Of a stretch of 64,000 nucleotides of DNA, positions 51,066 through 60,600 are shown piece after piece. The first letter of the stretch is position 1, and each line of letters starts with the position of its first letter. A program made the translations under genes and the position numbers. Source of the stretch: Pseudomonas sp. Irchel s3b2 (GTDB taxonomy: Bacteria > Pseudomonadota > Gammaproteobacteria > Pseudomonadales > Pseudomonadaceae); NCBI RefSeq assembly GCF_900187445.1, contig NZ_FYEB01000019.1, positions 1 through 64,000 on the forward strand, read 5' to 3'. Under the pieces are notes generated by a model. That model saw only the letters and a list, made by a program, of their open reading frames with translations, searched no databases and was not told the origin of the DNA.

Positions 51066-51965
51066 TTATTCCTTGTCCTTGGGCTCGTCTGGTTTGGACA
51101 CGTCGGGTTTAAGTACCTCGGGCAAATAGGCGCGGTGAAAGCCGTTGTACGAGTGACTGTTCTGCGCCTTGTGCATCGGCCAGGCCCGTCCGCCGAGGCT
51201 GGCGGCACCGTCGATGCGCAACGTGCTGCCGCTGACAAACGCGGCTGCCGGGCTGAGCAGGAAAACAATCGCCGCGCTGATTTCCGATTCGGTGCCAATG
51301 CGCTTGAGTGGCACGTGTTCGCACAGGGTCGGGATCACGGCCCGGAACGCACCTTCATAGGTGTCCATGCCGCTGGAGGCGACCCAGCCCGGCGCGACGG
51401 CGTTGACCCGCACCCCGGCGTAGCCCCATTCAAATGCAGCGGTCTTGGTGAAGTTGTCCATACCCGAGCGCGCCGCGCCCGAGTGGCCCATGCCGGGCAT
51501 GCCGCCCCACATGTCAGCGAGCATGTTGACGATGGCGCCGCCGTGCTTGCTCATGGATTGATTGAACACCTCTCGGGCCATCAGAAAACCGCCTACCAGG
51601 TTAGTGCGCAATATAGTTTCGAAACCTTTTTGATTGATCGACGCCAGCGGAGAGGGATACTGCCCGCCGGCATTGTTGACCAGCCCATGAATCGGCCCGT
51701 GTTTGCGGATCAATTCGCTGACCAATTGCGTGACGGAGTCTTCATCGCGGATATCGCAGACCTGCCAACTGGCTTTACCGCCGTCTTCGGTGATTTCAGC
51801 GGCAACCTTTTTCAGTTTCTCGGCATTACGCCCCACCAGCAGCACCTGCGCGCCGAGAGCGGCGAGCTCGTGGGCGGTGCAACGACCGATACCGCTGCCG
51901 CCGCCGGTGACGATGATGTTTTGGCCAGCGAACAGGTCGGGTTTGTAAATCGAGTCATAAGCCAT
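51066..51965 (-). CDS. atuB: Short-chain dehydrogenase AtuB
   Basis: A 299-residue SDR enzyme. NAD(P) motif VTGGGSGIGRCTAHELAALG, NNAGG at LVNNAGGQYPSP, and Tyr/Ser/Lys-like region MGHSGAARSGMDNFTKTAAF, in which the usual YxxxK is replaced (HSGAARSG), an oddity shared by AtuB/DECR-type SDRs. Likely acts on citronellol-pathway intermediates. GAGGAC precedes the ATG; 12 bases after atuA. Confidence 0.87.
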   Translation of the reverse strand: MAYDSIYKPDLFAGQNIIVTGGGSGIGRCTAHELAALGAQVLLVGRNAEKLKKVAAEITEDGGKASWQVCDIRDEDSVTQLVSELIRKHGPIHGLVNNAGGQYPSPLASINQKGFETILRTNLVGGFLMAREVFNQSMSKHGGAIVNMLADMWGGMPGMGHSGAARSGMDNFTKTAAFEWGYAGVRVNAVAPGWVASSGMDTYEGAFRAVIPTLCEHVPLKRIGTESEISAAIVFLLSPAAAFVSGSTLRIDGAASLGGRAWPMHKAQNSHSYNGFHRAYLPEVLKPDVSKPDEPKDKE

Positions 51966-51977
51966 GGCGACGGTCCT

Positions 51978-53780
51978 CTAGTTGACCTGATCGGCGATAC
52001 GCTGCGGCACCGGAATCTGGATCTCCAGCAGTTGTTGAGCGAATGCCTTGCCTTGCGGATCGATCCGCAGGCTGGCCACGCCACCGCCGCCGAGCGCGTT
52101 CTCCAGAAGAAAATTAAAGCTCTGAGTGCCGGGTAAATACCAGCGTTCGACACGCCCGTGGATCGGATCGAGGACATGGCTCATCCAGTCGACCATCACC
52201 TCAGGTGTCAGCGCTTCGGCGATCCACGGCAGGTAGTCGGGATGGCGGGCCATGACGCCAATGTTGCTGTGATTACCCTTGTCGCCGGAGCGCGCCACGG
52301 CGAGTTTGATCAGGGCCACGCTGGCATCGGCGCGTTCTGTGGGTTGCGGCGGGTCGAACGGTAGTGGCAAGTCAGCCGGGTCGAGTACATCGAGGGCGGG
52401 CAGGGCGCACGGATGGCGCTCACCGGCGAGGTCGATTTCCAGGGTGCAGGCAGTTTTGTCGATCAGGAATGAAAACAGCCGCATCAGCGGGTACACCGTC
52501 GGCCGCCCGCCGACGATCCCGGTCAATCCTGGCGCCATGCCGGTGGCGGCCTGGGCGATTTCCCGGGAAAACAGAATCAAGGCCTGTTTGCTTGGGTGGC
52601 GCACGGCGAGTTTGATCACTACTTCGCGGCTGTCTTGGCGCTGGCCGTGGGGGCCATATGTGGCTTCGCTTCCTAGCAGTTCGATGTTCACTTCGCTGTA
52701 GGGCGCCCAGCCGCGCTGGCTGAACATTTCCGAGGTCTTGTTGATGATCGCCTGGCTGACCCGTCGGGCCTTGGCCACGGCATCGATCCCGGCGATCAGA
52801 CAACTGGCGGTGCAGCGGAAACCGTCCGGATACGTGGCGCTGACCTTGTATTGACCGGACGGCGGCAAGCCTTTTGCGCCATGCACCTGCACCGCGTTTT
52901 TGCCTTGTTGCACGAGTTTGACCTGACTGAAATCACACACCACGTCAGGCAGCAAATAGGCCTGCGGATCGCCTATTTCATAAAGCATCTGCTCGCCCAC
53001 GCTCAGGGGCGTGACCAGGCCGCCGGAACCGTCGGGTTTGCTGACGATAAACTGGCTGTCGGCGCTGACTTCGATGATCGGAAAACCGATGTGTTCGTAA
53101 TCGGGCACGTCATGCCAATCGGTGAAATTGCCGCCGGTGCATTGGGCACCACATTCAATGAGGTGCCCGGCCAATGCAGCCTGGGCGAGTTTGTCGTAGT
53201 CGTGCCACGACCAGCCGAACTCATGCACCAGCGCGGCGCTGACCACAGCGCTGTCGACCACGCGCCCGGTAATCACAATGTCGGCGCCCAGACGCAGGGC
53301 TTCGACGATGCCCGGCGCGCCGAGGTAGGCGTTGGTCGATACGCACATCGGCGGCAGTGGCGCGCCACTGAACATCTCGTGGAGGCCAAGGCTGCTCAGG
53401 TGCTTGAACTGTGGTTGCAAATCATCACCCGACAGCACAGCGATCTTCAACGTCACCCCGGCCTTGTTGCAGGCCGCCTGCAGGGCAGCGGCACACGCCT
53501 GCGGATTGACGCCGCCGGCATTGCTGATGACGCGGATTTTCTGTTCCGCGAGCTGGTTGAGGAGGGGGCTGAGGACTTCGATGAAGTCGCTGGCGTAGCC
53601 GGCCGACGGATCTTTCATCCGTGCCCCGGCCATGATCGACATCGTGATCTCGGCCAGATAATCGAACACCAGGTAATCCAGCCGCCCGCCGTTCACCAGT
53701 TGCTCGGCGGCGGTCGAGGTGTCGCCCCAGAATGCGCTGGCGCAACCGATGCGGATTGTTTTGAGCGCAGCCAATTCCAT
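51978..53780 (-). CDS. atuA: AtuA, DUF1446 acyclic terpene utilisation protein
   Basis: A 600-residue protein of the AtuA/DUF1446 family. Start MELAALKTIRIGCASAFWGD, with GGAGGTGGTT as ribosome site; the frame stays open a further 87 codons into the promoter region. Blocks: LDYLVFDYLAEITMSIMAGA, VISNAGGVNPQACAAAL, and GADIVITGRVVDSAVV. AtuA is required for growth on citronellol in P. aeruginosa; its reaction is not certain. First gene of the operon. Confidence 0.92.
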   Translation of the reverse strand: MELAALKTIRIGCASAFWGDTSTAAEQLVNGGRLDYLVFDYLAEITMSIMAGARMKDPSAGYASDFIEVLSPLLNQLAEQKIRVISNAGGVNPQACAAALQAACNKAGVTLKIAVLSGDDLQPQFKHLSSLGLHEMFSGAPLPPMCVSTNAYLGAPGIVEALRLGADIVITGRVVDSAVVSAALVHEFGWSWHDYDKLAQAALAGHLIECGAQCTGGNFTDWHDVPDYEHIGFPIIEVSADSQFIVSKPDGSGGLVTPLSVGEQMLYEIGDPQAYLLPDVVCDFSQVKLVQQGKNAVQVHGAKGLPPSGQYKVSATYPDGFRCTASCLIAGIDAVAKARRVSQAIINKTSEMFSQRGWAPYSEVNIELLGSEATYGPHGQRQDSREVVIKLAVRHPSKQALILFSREIAQAATGMAPGLTGIVGGRPTVYPLMRLFSFLIDKTACTLEIDLAGERHPCALPALDVLDPADLPLPFDPPQPTERADASVALIKLAVARSGDKGNHSNIGVMARHPDYLPWIAEALTPEVMVDWMSHVLDPIHGRVERWYLPGTQSFNFLLENALGGGGVASLRIDPQGKAFAQQLLEIQIPVPQRIADQVN

Positions 53781-53811
53781 AACCACCTCCGACAGAAGTG
53801 CTTCGAGACTA

Positions 53812-53870
53812 CCAAGCAAGCGCTTGGTTTGTAAACGACTGAAATATCTTCTGCCCAAGCGCTTGCTTGG
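53812..53870. promoter_or_regulatory. Paired AtuR operators
   Basis: Site 1 (53812-53827) is CCAAGC-AAGC-GCTTGG. Site 2 (53855-53870) is CCAAGC-GCTT-GCTTGG, the exact reverse complement of site 1. Their centres are 43 bases apart, about four helical turns. They lie between divergent atuA and atuR. Binding of AtuR to two inverted repeats in this gap has been reported in P. aeruginosa. Confidence 0.85.
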
Positions 53871-53958
53871 TCGCCCCCGCCAGCTTAAATTGCCCGCGCA
53901 ACCCCGCTGTTTTAGCGGCCAGCGGCGCAATTGATTGATCGACTGTAGGAGAGAACGG

Positions 53959-54585
53959 GTGGACGAGCAAAAAGCCCTGAGGGTGATGCGCGAATTGGTC
54001 GACAGCGGCCAATTGACCGACCCGGACAGCGCCCGCGGCAAACTGCTGCAAGTGGCCGCTCACCTGTTTCGTAATAAAGGTTATGAACGTACCACCGTGC
54101 GCGATCTGGCCGGTGCGGTCGGCATTCAATCAGGCAGTATTTTTCATCACTTCAAAAGCAAGGATGAGATCCTGCGGGCAGTGATGGAAGAGACCATTCG
54201 CTACAACACCGCGTTAATGCGTGCAGCCCTGGCCGAGGCCGGCAGTGTGCGCGAGCGGGTTCTGGCGCTGATTCGCTGCGAATTGCAGTCGATCATGGGG
54301 GGCAGTGGTGAGGCCATGGCGGTGCTGGTGTATGAGTGGCGTTCGCTGTCAGCGGAAGGCCAGGCGCAGGTTCTGGCGCTGCGTGATATTTATGAAGACA
54401 TCTGGTTGCAAGTACTGGGCGAAGCCAAGGACGCCGGTTTTATTCGTGGTGACGTGTTCATCACCCGCCGTTTCCTGACGGGCGCGTTGTCCTGGACCAC
54501 CACCTGGTTTCGTGCCGATGGCAGCATGAGCCTCGATCAATTGGCCGATGAGGCGTTGATTCTGGTGCTTGAAGAACGGCAGTGA
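53959..54585 (+). CDS. atuR: TetR-family repressor AtuR
   Basis: A 208-residue TetR regulator that represses the atu operon until an acyclic-terpene acyl-CoA is bound. Helix-turn-helix: AAHLFRNKGYERTTVRDLAG followed by AVGIQSGSIFHHF. Start is GTG at 53959, with TAGGAG seven bases upstream; an in-frame codon at 53935 lacks a site. Divergent from atuA with the two operators between. Confidence 0.9.
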   Translation: MDEQKALRVMRELVDSGQLTDPDSARGKLLQVAAHLFRNKGYERTTVRDLAGAVGIQSGSIFHHFKSKDEILRAVMEETIRYNTALMRAALAEAGSVRERVLALIRCELQSIMGGSGEAMAVLVYEWRSLSAEGQAQVLALRDIYEDIWLQVLGEAKDAGFIRGDVFITRRFLTGALSWTTTWFRADGSMSLDQLADEALILVLEERQ

Positions 54586-54676
54586 GCCGTCTATCTCGGC
54601 AAGAAACTGGCTAAGTCGGCGAAACCGCCTAGCTTGTATGCATTGATGAATATTTTTTGGGGAGTGGGCTGTTTTG

Positions 54677-55471
54677 ATGTCTTCGCCAATTCGAACGGCG
54701 TCGCGGCTTTTGCTGGCGGCGCTTGCAGTGTGCTGGGTGTTGCCGTCTCAGGCCGCACAGTTGGTGCGGGTCGGTGCCGCGCATTTTCCACCCTATACCG
54801 TGCGCCCGGAGTCCGGTGCCGACACCGGTCTGTTGCCGCAATTGGTGGAAGCACTGAATCGGTTACAAAGCGACTATCAATTTGTACTGGTGCCTACCTC
54901 GATTCCTCGACGTTTCAATGACTTCAAGGAAGGTCGGGTCGACATGGCGATTTTCGAGAACCCGGACTGGGGCTGGAAGAACATCCCGCATACCCTCGTC
55001 GACATGGGCCTGGAAGACGCAGAAATCTTTGTCGCGCAGAAGAAACCCGATCGCGATGAGAATTACTTCAAGGAACTGACGGGCAAGCGCCTGGCGCTGT
55101 ACAGCGGCTATCACTACGAGTTTGCCAATTTCAATGCCGATCCCAAGTACCTGGCCGACTCCTACAAGGCCACGTTGACCTATTCCCATGACAGCAATTT
55201 GCTGATGGTGCTGCGCGCACGAGCGGACATTGCCTTGGTGACACGTTCCTACCTGAGCGATTACCTGCTGCGTAACCAGAAGGTCGGCGAGCAATTGTTG
55301 GTGTCCCAGCGCATCGATCAGGTCTATCACCATTACGCGCTGATCCGCCCGCAGGCGCCAATAACTGGCGACGCATTTGGCAAGTTGCTGCAGGGATTGA
55401 GAAATAACGGCCAGATGCTGAAGATTTTCGATCCATACAAGATTGCCGTAGTGCCAGTGGGCAACCCCTGA
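54677..55471 (+). CDS. Periplasmic solute-binding-like protein
   Basis: A 264-residue protein of the SBP_bac_3 family. It has a signal peptide (RLLLAALAVCWVLPSQAA, cleavage near residue 27) and blocks LVRVGAAHFPPYTVRPESGA and FKEGRVDMAIFENPDWGW. No permease or ATPase gene follows. Such orphans often turn out to be sensors, or partners of cyclic-di-GMP enzymes, rather than importers. A 91-base gap precedes it. Confidence 0.82.
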   Translation: MSSPIRTASRLLLAALAVCWVLPSQAAQLVRVGAAHFPPYTVRPESGADTGLLPQLVEALNRLQSDYQFVLVPTSIPRRFNDFKEGRVDMAIFENPDWGWKNIPHTLVDMGLEDAEIFVAQKKPDRDENYFKELTGKRLALYSGYHYEFANFNADPKYLADSYKATLTYSHDSNLLMVLRARADIALVTRSYLSDYLLRNQKVGEQLLVSQRIDQVYHHYALIRPQAPITGDAFGKLLQGLRNNGQMLKIFDPYKIAVVPVGNP

Positions 55472-55506
55472 ATCGCGCCATGGGTTGTGTCATTGGCGAT
55501 CACGCT

Positions 55507-55530
55507 TAAATTTACTGCCCCGGCCCACGT
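55507..55530 (+). promoter_or_regulatory. PvdS-dependent (IS-box) promoter
   Basis: TAAAT at 55507-55511, 16 bases, CGT at 55528-55530, matching the PvdS consensus TAAAT-N16/17-CGT exactly. It lies 40 bases upstream of the acyltransferase ATG. Confidence 0.85.
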
Positions 55531-55570
55531 CACATCGTTGAACTGTCGACGATTACCGTGAGCCTGACCC

Positions 55571-56584
55571 ATGTCCAATCTGAATGACCTGACCACCCTG
55601 GCCTTGCCGTCAGGCAATTGTCTTGTAGCCGATGAAACTGCCAGCCGCCTGAGCCTCAGCCTGCAGGGGCAACCGTTGATCGAACTGCGCCTGACCCGCG
55701 AGCCGGAATTGAAGCTGCGGCTGGAGGAGCGCTTCGGCCGTCCTGACGGTCAGGCATTCTGGGCGGCCTGCTATTGGCTGTTTGCCCGTGATCCGGTTTG
55801 TCAGCGTCTGACCTGGCACCTCGATGATGTGCCTGCCGAAACCTTGCTCAGCGGGTTGTTGATCGCGACCGAAGTCACCGGCCAGTATCGTTGTGAGCGC
55901 ACGCTGTTCTGGCAATTGCCCCAGCCTTGGCTGGGTGCGACGCGCACTGGCGCTTATCCGCAGCAAATGGTCATCAGTGACGGTAAGCGCCACCCATCAC
56001 GTGCGCCGAAACCCCGTGGTGAAGTGTATCGACGCTACGATGCGCGACTCGGTGCATGGGTCTCCCTGCGCACGGTAGAAATCGAGCATGACCTGGCGCG
56101 TTTCAATCGCTGGCAGAACAGCCCGCGGGTGGCGAGTTTCTGGCAAGAGGAGGGCAGTCTCGAGAAGCATCGGGAATACCTGAGCAAGCTCGAAGCCGAC
56201 CCGCACACCCTGACGCTGATCGGTTGCTTCGATGATCAGCCATTTGCCTATTTCGAAGCCTATTGGGCCAAGGAAGATCGCATTGCGCCGTTCTATGACG
56301 CCGACGATTACGACCGTGGCGTTCACATGCTGGTGGGCGAAGAACATCACCGCGGCCCGCACAAGGTGGCGAGCTGGCTATCGGCGCTGGTGCATTACCT
56401 GTTTCTCGATGATCCGCGCACTCAACGAGTAGTCGCCGAGCCTCGCGCCGACAACGCGAAGATGATCGGGCATATGCACAATCAGTGTTTCCACTGCGAA
56501 AAAGAGTTCGACTTCCCGCATAAGCGCGCGGCGCTGATGATGCTGGGGCGTGAGCGGTTTTTTGATCGGTGTTCGTTGGCTTGA
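55571..56584 (+). CDS. IucB-type siderophore acyltransferase (GNAT)
   Basis: A 337-residue protein. The C-terminal GNAT domain resembles the IucB/RhbD/MbtK/AlcB family that acylates hydroxamate precursors: HDLARFNRWQNSPRVASFW, FAYFEAYWAKEDRIAPFYDA and RGVHMLVGEEHHRGPHKV, then HMHNQCFHCEKEFDFPHKRA. The N-terminal 160 residues are a poorly conserved domain. With a PvdS promoter and pvdS next to it, it most likely acylates N5-hydroxyornithine in pyoverdine synthesis, the job of PvdYII in some strains. Confidence 0.82.
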   Translation: MSNLNDLTTLALPSGNCLVADETASRLSLSLQGQPLIELRLTREPELKLRLEERFGRPDGQAFWAACYWLFARDPVCQRLTWHLDDVPAETLLSGLLIATEVTGQYRCERTLFWQLPQPWLGATRTGAYPQQMVISDGKRHPSRAPKPRGEVYRRYDARLGAWVSLRTVEIEHDLARFNRWQNSPRVASFWQEEGSLEKHREYLSKLEADPHTLTLIGCFDDQPFAYFEAYWAKEDRIAPFYDADDYDRGVHMLVGEEHHRGPHKVASWLSALVHYLFLDDPRTQRVVAEPRADNAKMIGHMHNQCFHCEKEFDFPHKRAALMMLGRERFFDRCSLA

Positions 56585-56620
56585 TGCGTAAGGCTCAAGG
56601 TCTGTTGCGGTCTTGAGTCA

Positions 56621-56693
56621 GTCTTCGCGGGCAAGCCACGCTCCTACAGGGAATCGCATTCCCCTTGTAGGAGCGTGGCTTGCCCGCGAAGCT
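56621..56693. repeat. REP pair, GCGTGGC sub-type
   Basis: Both arms carry GGAGCGTGGCTTGCCCGCGAAG or its complement (GCCACGCTCC), a compensated G-to-T change against the common GCGAGGC. The spacer is about 15 bases, between convergent genes. Confidence 0.9.
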
Positions 56694-56694
56694 T

Positions 56695-57243
56695 TTAACG
56701 GCGCGCAAAGGTATCCGCACGATTGCCCGACACCTTGCGGCAATGCACCAGCGCATCACGAATCATGAAGTTCACCAGGGTTGGCGAGACGCCGAGTTCC
56801 TTGGCGATATCTTTTTGCGGCACGCCGTGCAGGCGGTACATCTCGAAGGCATAACGGGTGCGGCTGGGCAGCTCCGTCAGCGCATCGGCAATGTTTTCCA
56901 GGGTCGAGAAATTCATGTGCGAGGTTTCCGGCGAAGCGCCCTGAATCACCACGTTCAGACCTTCCTCTTCCGGGCCCGAGTACTTCTGCTCCAGCGCTTG
57001 TTTACGGTAATGATCGATCGCCAGGTTGCGCACGATCTGGAACAGGTAACTGAGCTGCGCCTTGATTGACGAGGTGATCTGCGGCGCCGATTGCAGCCGG
57101 AAGAACGCATCCTGCACCACGTCTTCGGCGCGGGATCGGCAGCCGGTGATGCGGGCGGCAATCTTGACCAGAATCAGTCGGTTGTCGACGAAGGCCTGAA
57201 GTAACGGTGAATCGCACCTGCTTGTGGATACTTGTTCCGTCAT
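56695..57243 (-). CDS. pvdS: Iron-starvation sigma factor PvdS
   Basis: A 182-residue ECF sigma factor of the iron-starvation class. Region 2: AEDVVQDAFFRLQSAPQ; region 4: YRLHGVPQKDIAKELGVSPT. It directs RNA polymerase to pyoverdine genes and itself is Fur-repressed. A Fur box lies 86 bases upstream of its start. It is divergent from pvdL. Confidence 0.95.
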   Translation of the reverse strand: MTEQVSTSRCDSPLLQAFVDNRLILVKIAARITGCRSRAEDVVQDAFFRLQSAPQITSSIKAQLSYLFQIVRNLAIDHYRKQALEQKYSGPEEEGLNVVIQGASPETSHMNFSTLENIADALTELPSRTRYAFEMYRLHGVPQKDIAKELGVSPTLVNFMIRDALVHCRKVSGNRADTFARR

Positions 57244-57328
57244 TGGAAATCACCTAGCTGCAAATAGGGTCGTGGGACGACAGGGGATCGGAGTCGTCCT
57301 ACACATCGAGCGACAAATTAGGCTGAAT

Positions 57329-57347
57329 GATAATGATTGTCAATTGA
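57329..57347 (-). promoter_or_regulatory. Fur box of pvdS
   Basis: GATAATGATTGTCAATTGA aligns to the 19-base Fur consensus with 13 matches, the first nine in a row. It lies about 86 bases upstream of the pvdS ATG. Confidence 0.8.
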
Positions 57348-57443
57348 GAAAGAGAATTAATGCGTCACAAAAGAGCAGAGTGAGAAATGCGACACACTGA
57401 CTCACCTACCGACCTCAAGCCTGCTGGCGCTCTAGCCTGGCGA

Positions 57444-57468
57444 CTAATTATTTCAAGACCTCATCCGT
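57444..57468 (+). promoter_or_regulatory. PvdS-dependent promoter of pvdL
   Basis: CTAATT (one mismatch to CTAAAT) at 57444-57449, 16 bases, CGT at 57466-57468. Confidence 0.7.
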
Positions 57469-57622
57469 TCTCATTGGTGAATGGCTGCGGGCGCAAGCTC
57501 CGGCCAAACCAGCATTCCCAAGCCTTGCGCGGTCGGCGAAGACCGCGTCCTGCATGTCCATGAACGGGCGTGACGTACGAAAACCGATTCCACTTGCAAG
57601 CCGAATTCAGGCAGGAAACCTC

Positions 57623-60600
57623 ATGACCGACGCGTTCGAACTCCCTAGCACACTGGTCCAAGCCCTTCAGCGCCGCGCGGCCCTGACGCCGGACCGGGTG
57701 GCCTTGCGTTTTCTCGCCGAAACCCAGGATGAGGCTGTGGTGCTCAGTTATCGCGAGCTGGATCAACGGGCGCGAACCATTGCCGGTGCGTTGCAGGCCG
57801 AGACGTCGTTTGGTGATCGCGCGGTGCTGCTGTTTCCCAGCGGCCCGGATTACGTCGCGGCGTTTTTTGGCTGTCTGTACGCAGGTGTAATTGCAGTGCC
57901 GGCCTATCCGCCTGAATCGACCCGTCGTCATCACCAGGAACGTCTGCTGTCGATCATTAGCGATGCCGAACCGCGCTTGCTGTTGACCAGCGCCGACCTG
58001 CGCGACGCGTTGCTGCAAATCAACGAGGCGCCGCCGCTGCTGTGTGTCGACACCCTCGACAGCGCCCTGGCCGAACGCTGGATCGCGCCGGCCTTGCACG
58101 GCGATCACATCGCCTTCCTGCAATACACCTCCGGCTCCACCGCCTTGCCTAAAGGCGTGCAAGTCAGCCACGGCAACCTGGTGGCCAACGAACTATTGAT
58201 TTGTCATGGCTTTGGCATCGATCTGAACCCCGACGACGTGATCATCAGCTGGCTGCCGCTGTACCACGACATGGGCTTGATCGGCGGCCTGTTGCAGCCG
58301 ATTTTCAGTGGTGTGCCGTGTGTGTTGATGTCGCCGGCGTACTTCCTCGGCCGACCATTGCGCTGGCTGGAAGCGATCAGCGAATACGGCGGCACCATCA
58401 GCGGCGGGCCAGATTTCGCCTATCGACTGTGCAGCGAGCGAGTCAGCGAATCGGCGCTGGAGCGCCTCGACCTGAGTGGCTGGCGCGTGGCGTATTCCGG
58501 TTCCGAACCGATTCGCCTCGACACCCTGGAACGCTTCGCCGAGAAATTCGCGGCCTGTGGCTTTACGTCGGACAGTTTCATGGCCTCTTACGGTCTGGCG
58601 GAAGCCACGCTGTTCGTTGCTGGCAGCCCTCGCGGTCAGGGGATTGGAAGCCTGCGGGTGGATGATCAAGCCCTGGCGCAGAACCGAGCCGAACCGGGCG
58701 ATGGCAGTCCGATCATGAGTTGCGGCATCAGCCAACCGGAGCATGCAGTGCTGATTGTCGATGCCGTATCGCTCGAAGAACTCGCCGACAACGCGGTCGG
58801 TGAGGTCTGGGCCACCGGGCCGAGCATCGCCCATGGCTACTGGCGCAACCCCGAAGCCACGGCCAAGACGTTCGTCCAGCACGCCGGCCGCACCTGGCTG
58901 CGCACCGGCGATCTGGGGTTTCTGCGTGACAGGGAATTGTTCATCACCGGGCGCCTGAAAGACATGCTGATCGTGCGCGGTCACAACCTTTATCCGCAGG
59001 ACATCGAGCAGACCATCGAGCGTGAAGTGGAGGTGGTGCGCAAAGGTCGCGTGGCTGCATTCGCGGTCAACATCGAGGGGCAGGAGGGCATTGGCATTGC
59101 CGCGGAAATCAGCCGTAGCGTGCAGAAGATCTTGCCGCCCGAGGCGTTGATCAAAGCCATCCGTCAAGCGGTGGCCGAGGCGTATCAGGAAGCGCCGAGT
59201 GTGGTGGTATTGCTCAATCCGGGAGCGCTGCCAAAGACGTCCAGCGGTAAGTTGCAACGCTCGGCATGCCGAAATCGCCTGGCCGATGGCAGCCTCGACA
59301 GCTATGCGTTATTCCCCTCGGAAGACATCGCAAGCACGTCTGAAACCAACACCGGCTCAGAGCTGCAAACCCTGATCGGCAATATCTGGTGCCAACAGCT
59401 CAGCGTCAAACACGTCAATGCCGATGACCATTTCTTCCTGCTTGGCGGCAATTCCATCGCCGCCACCCAAGTAGTCGCACGTCTGCGTGAAGAGTTGGGG
59501 CTGGAGCTGAATCTGCGTTTGCTGTTCGAAGCGCCAACCCTCGGCGCATTCGCTGCCGGGGTCGCCCGGCAACAACAGGATGGCGGCGTGGCCCAAGGCG
59601 CGATCGTGCCCTTGTCGCGCAGTGATGCCATGCCGCAATCCCTGGCGCAAAACCGTTTGTGGATCACCTGGCAACTCGATCCGCAAAGCAGCGCCTACAA
59701 CATTCCTGGTGCCTTGCACCTGCGCGGCGAATTGGACGAAGACGCCTTGCGCGCCAGTTTCCAGCAACTGATCGAACGTCATGAATCCCTGCGCACACGG
59801 TTTTTCGAGCGTGACGGCGTAGCCCTGCAACAGGTCATTGCTGCCGGCGAATTCAACCTGCAAGTGATCGACATCAGCGACCTGCCAGCCGCCGAGCGTG
59901 AAGCCCGCGCGCAGCAAATCCGCGAGGACGAAGCCCGCACCCAGTTCGATCTGGAAAAAGGCCCGCTGCTGTGGGTGACCCTGGTGCGCCTCGGCGATGA
60001 GGACCATCAACTGCTGGTGACGATGCACCACATCATCGCCGACGGTTGGTCGATGAACGTGCTGATCGACGAATTCTCGCGGCTGTACGCGGCCGCCTCT
60101 CAAGGCCAGAGCGCCAGCCTTCCAGCGTTGCTGACTCAATACGCCGACTACGGCAGTTGGCAGCGTCAGTGGTTGGCGCAAGGGGAGGGCGAGCGTCAAC
60201 TCGCTTACTGGAAAGAGCAGTTGGGCGTTGATCATCCGACCCTGAGCCTGGCCACCGATCATCCGCGTTCGGCGCAACACACCCACAGCGCCGCCCGTCA
60301 CACGCTGCGTTTGGATGCGCGCCTGAGCGATGCCATTCGCCAGACCGCCCAGGCCCATGAATCGACGTCGTTCATGCTGTTGCTCGCAGCATTCCAGAGC
60401 CTGCTGCATCGCTACAGCGGCCAGCGTGACATCCGCATCGGCGTGCCGAATGCCAACCGTCCGCGCCTGGAAACCCAAGGGCTGATCGGCTTCTTCATCA
60501 ACACCCAGGTGCTGCGCGCCGAGGTGGATTCGCGACTGCCGTTCCTTAAGTTGCTGGCGCAAACCCGTCAAGCCGCATTGGGCGCGCAAGCGCATCAGGA

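Larger units (their letters stand above)
57244..57622. promoter_or_regulatory. pvdS-pvdL divergent promoter region
   Basis: 379 bases. A Fur box at 57329-57347 (GATAATGATTGTCAATTGA, 13 of 19 to consensus) faces pvdS, and a PvdS box (57444-57468) faces pvdL. A CTAATT -35-like stretch, 16 bases and CGT make up the latter. The remaining 150 bases before pvdL form an untranslated leader with no further obvious structure. Confidence 0.8.

Noticed and set aside
51978..54041. 687-residue version of AtuA reaching into atuR
   Set aside because: The extension would cross the operators and the atuR start. The ATG at 53780 has GGAGGTGG and begins the conserved part.
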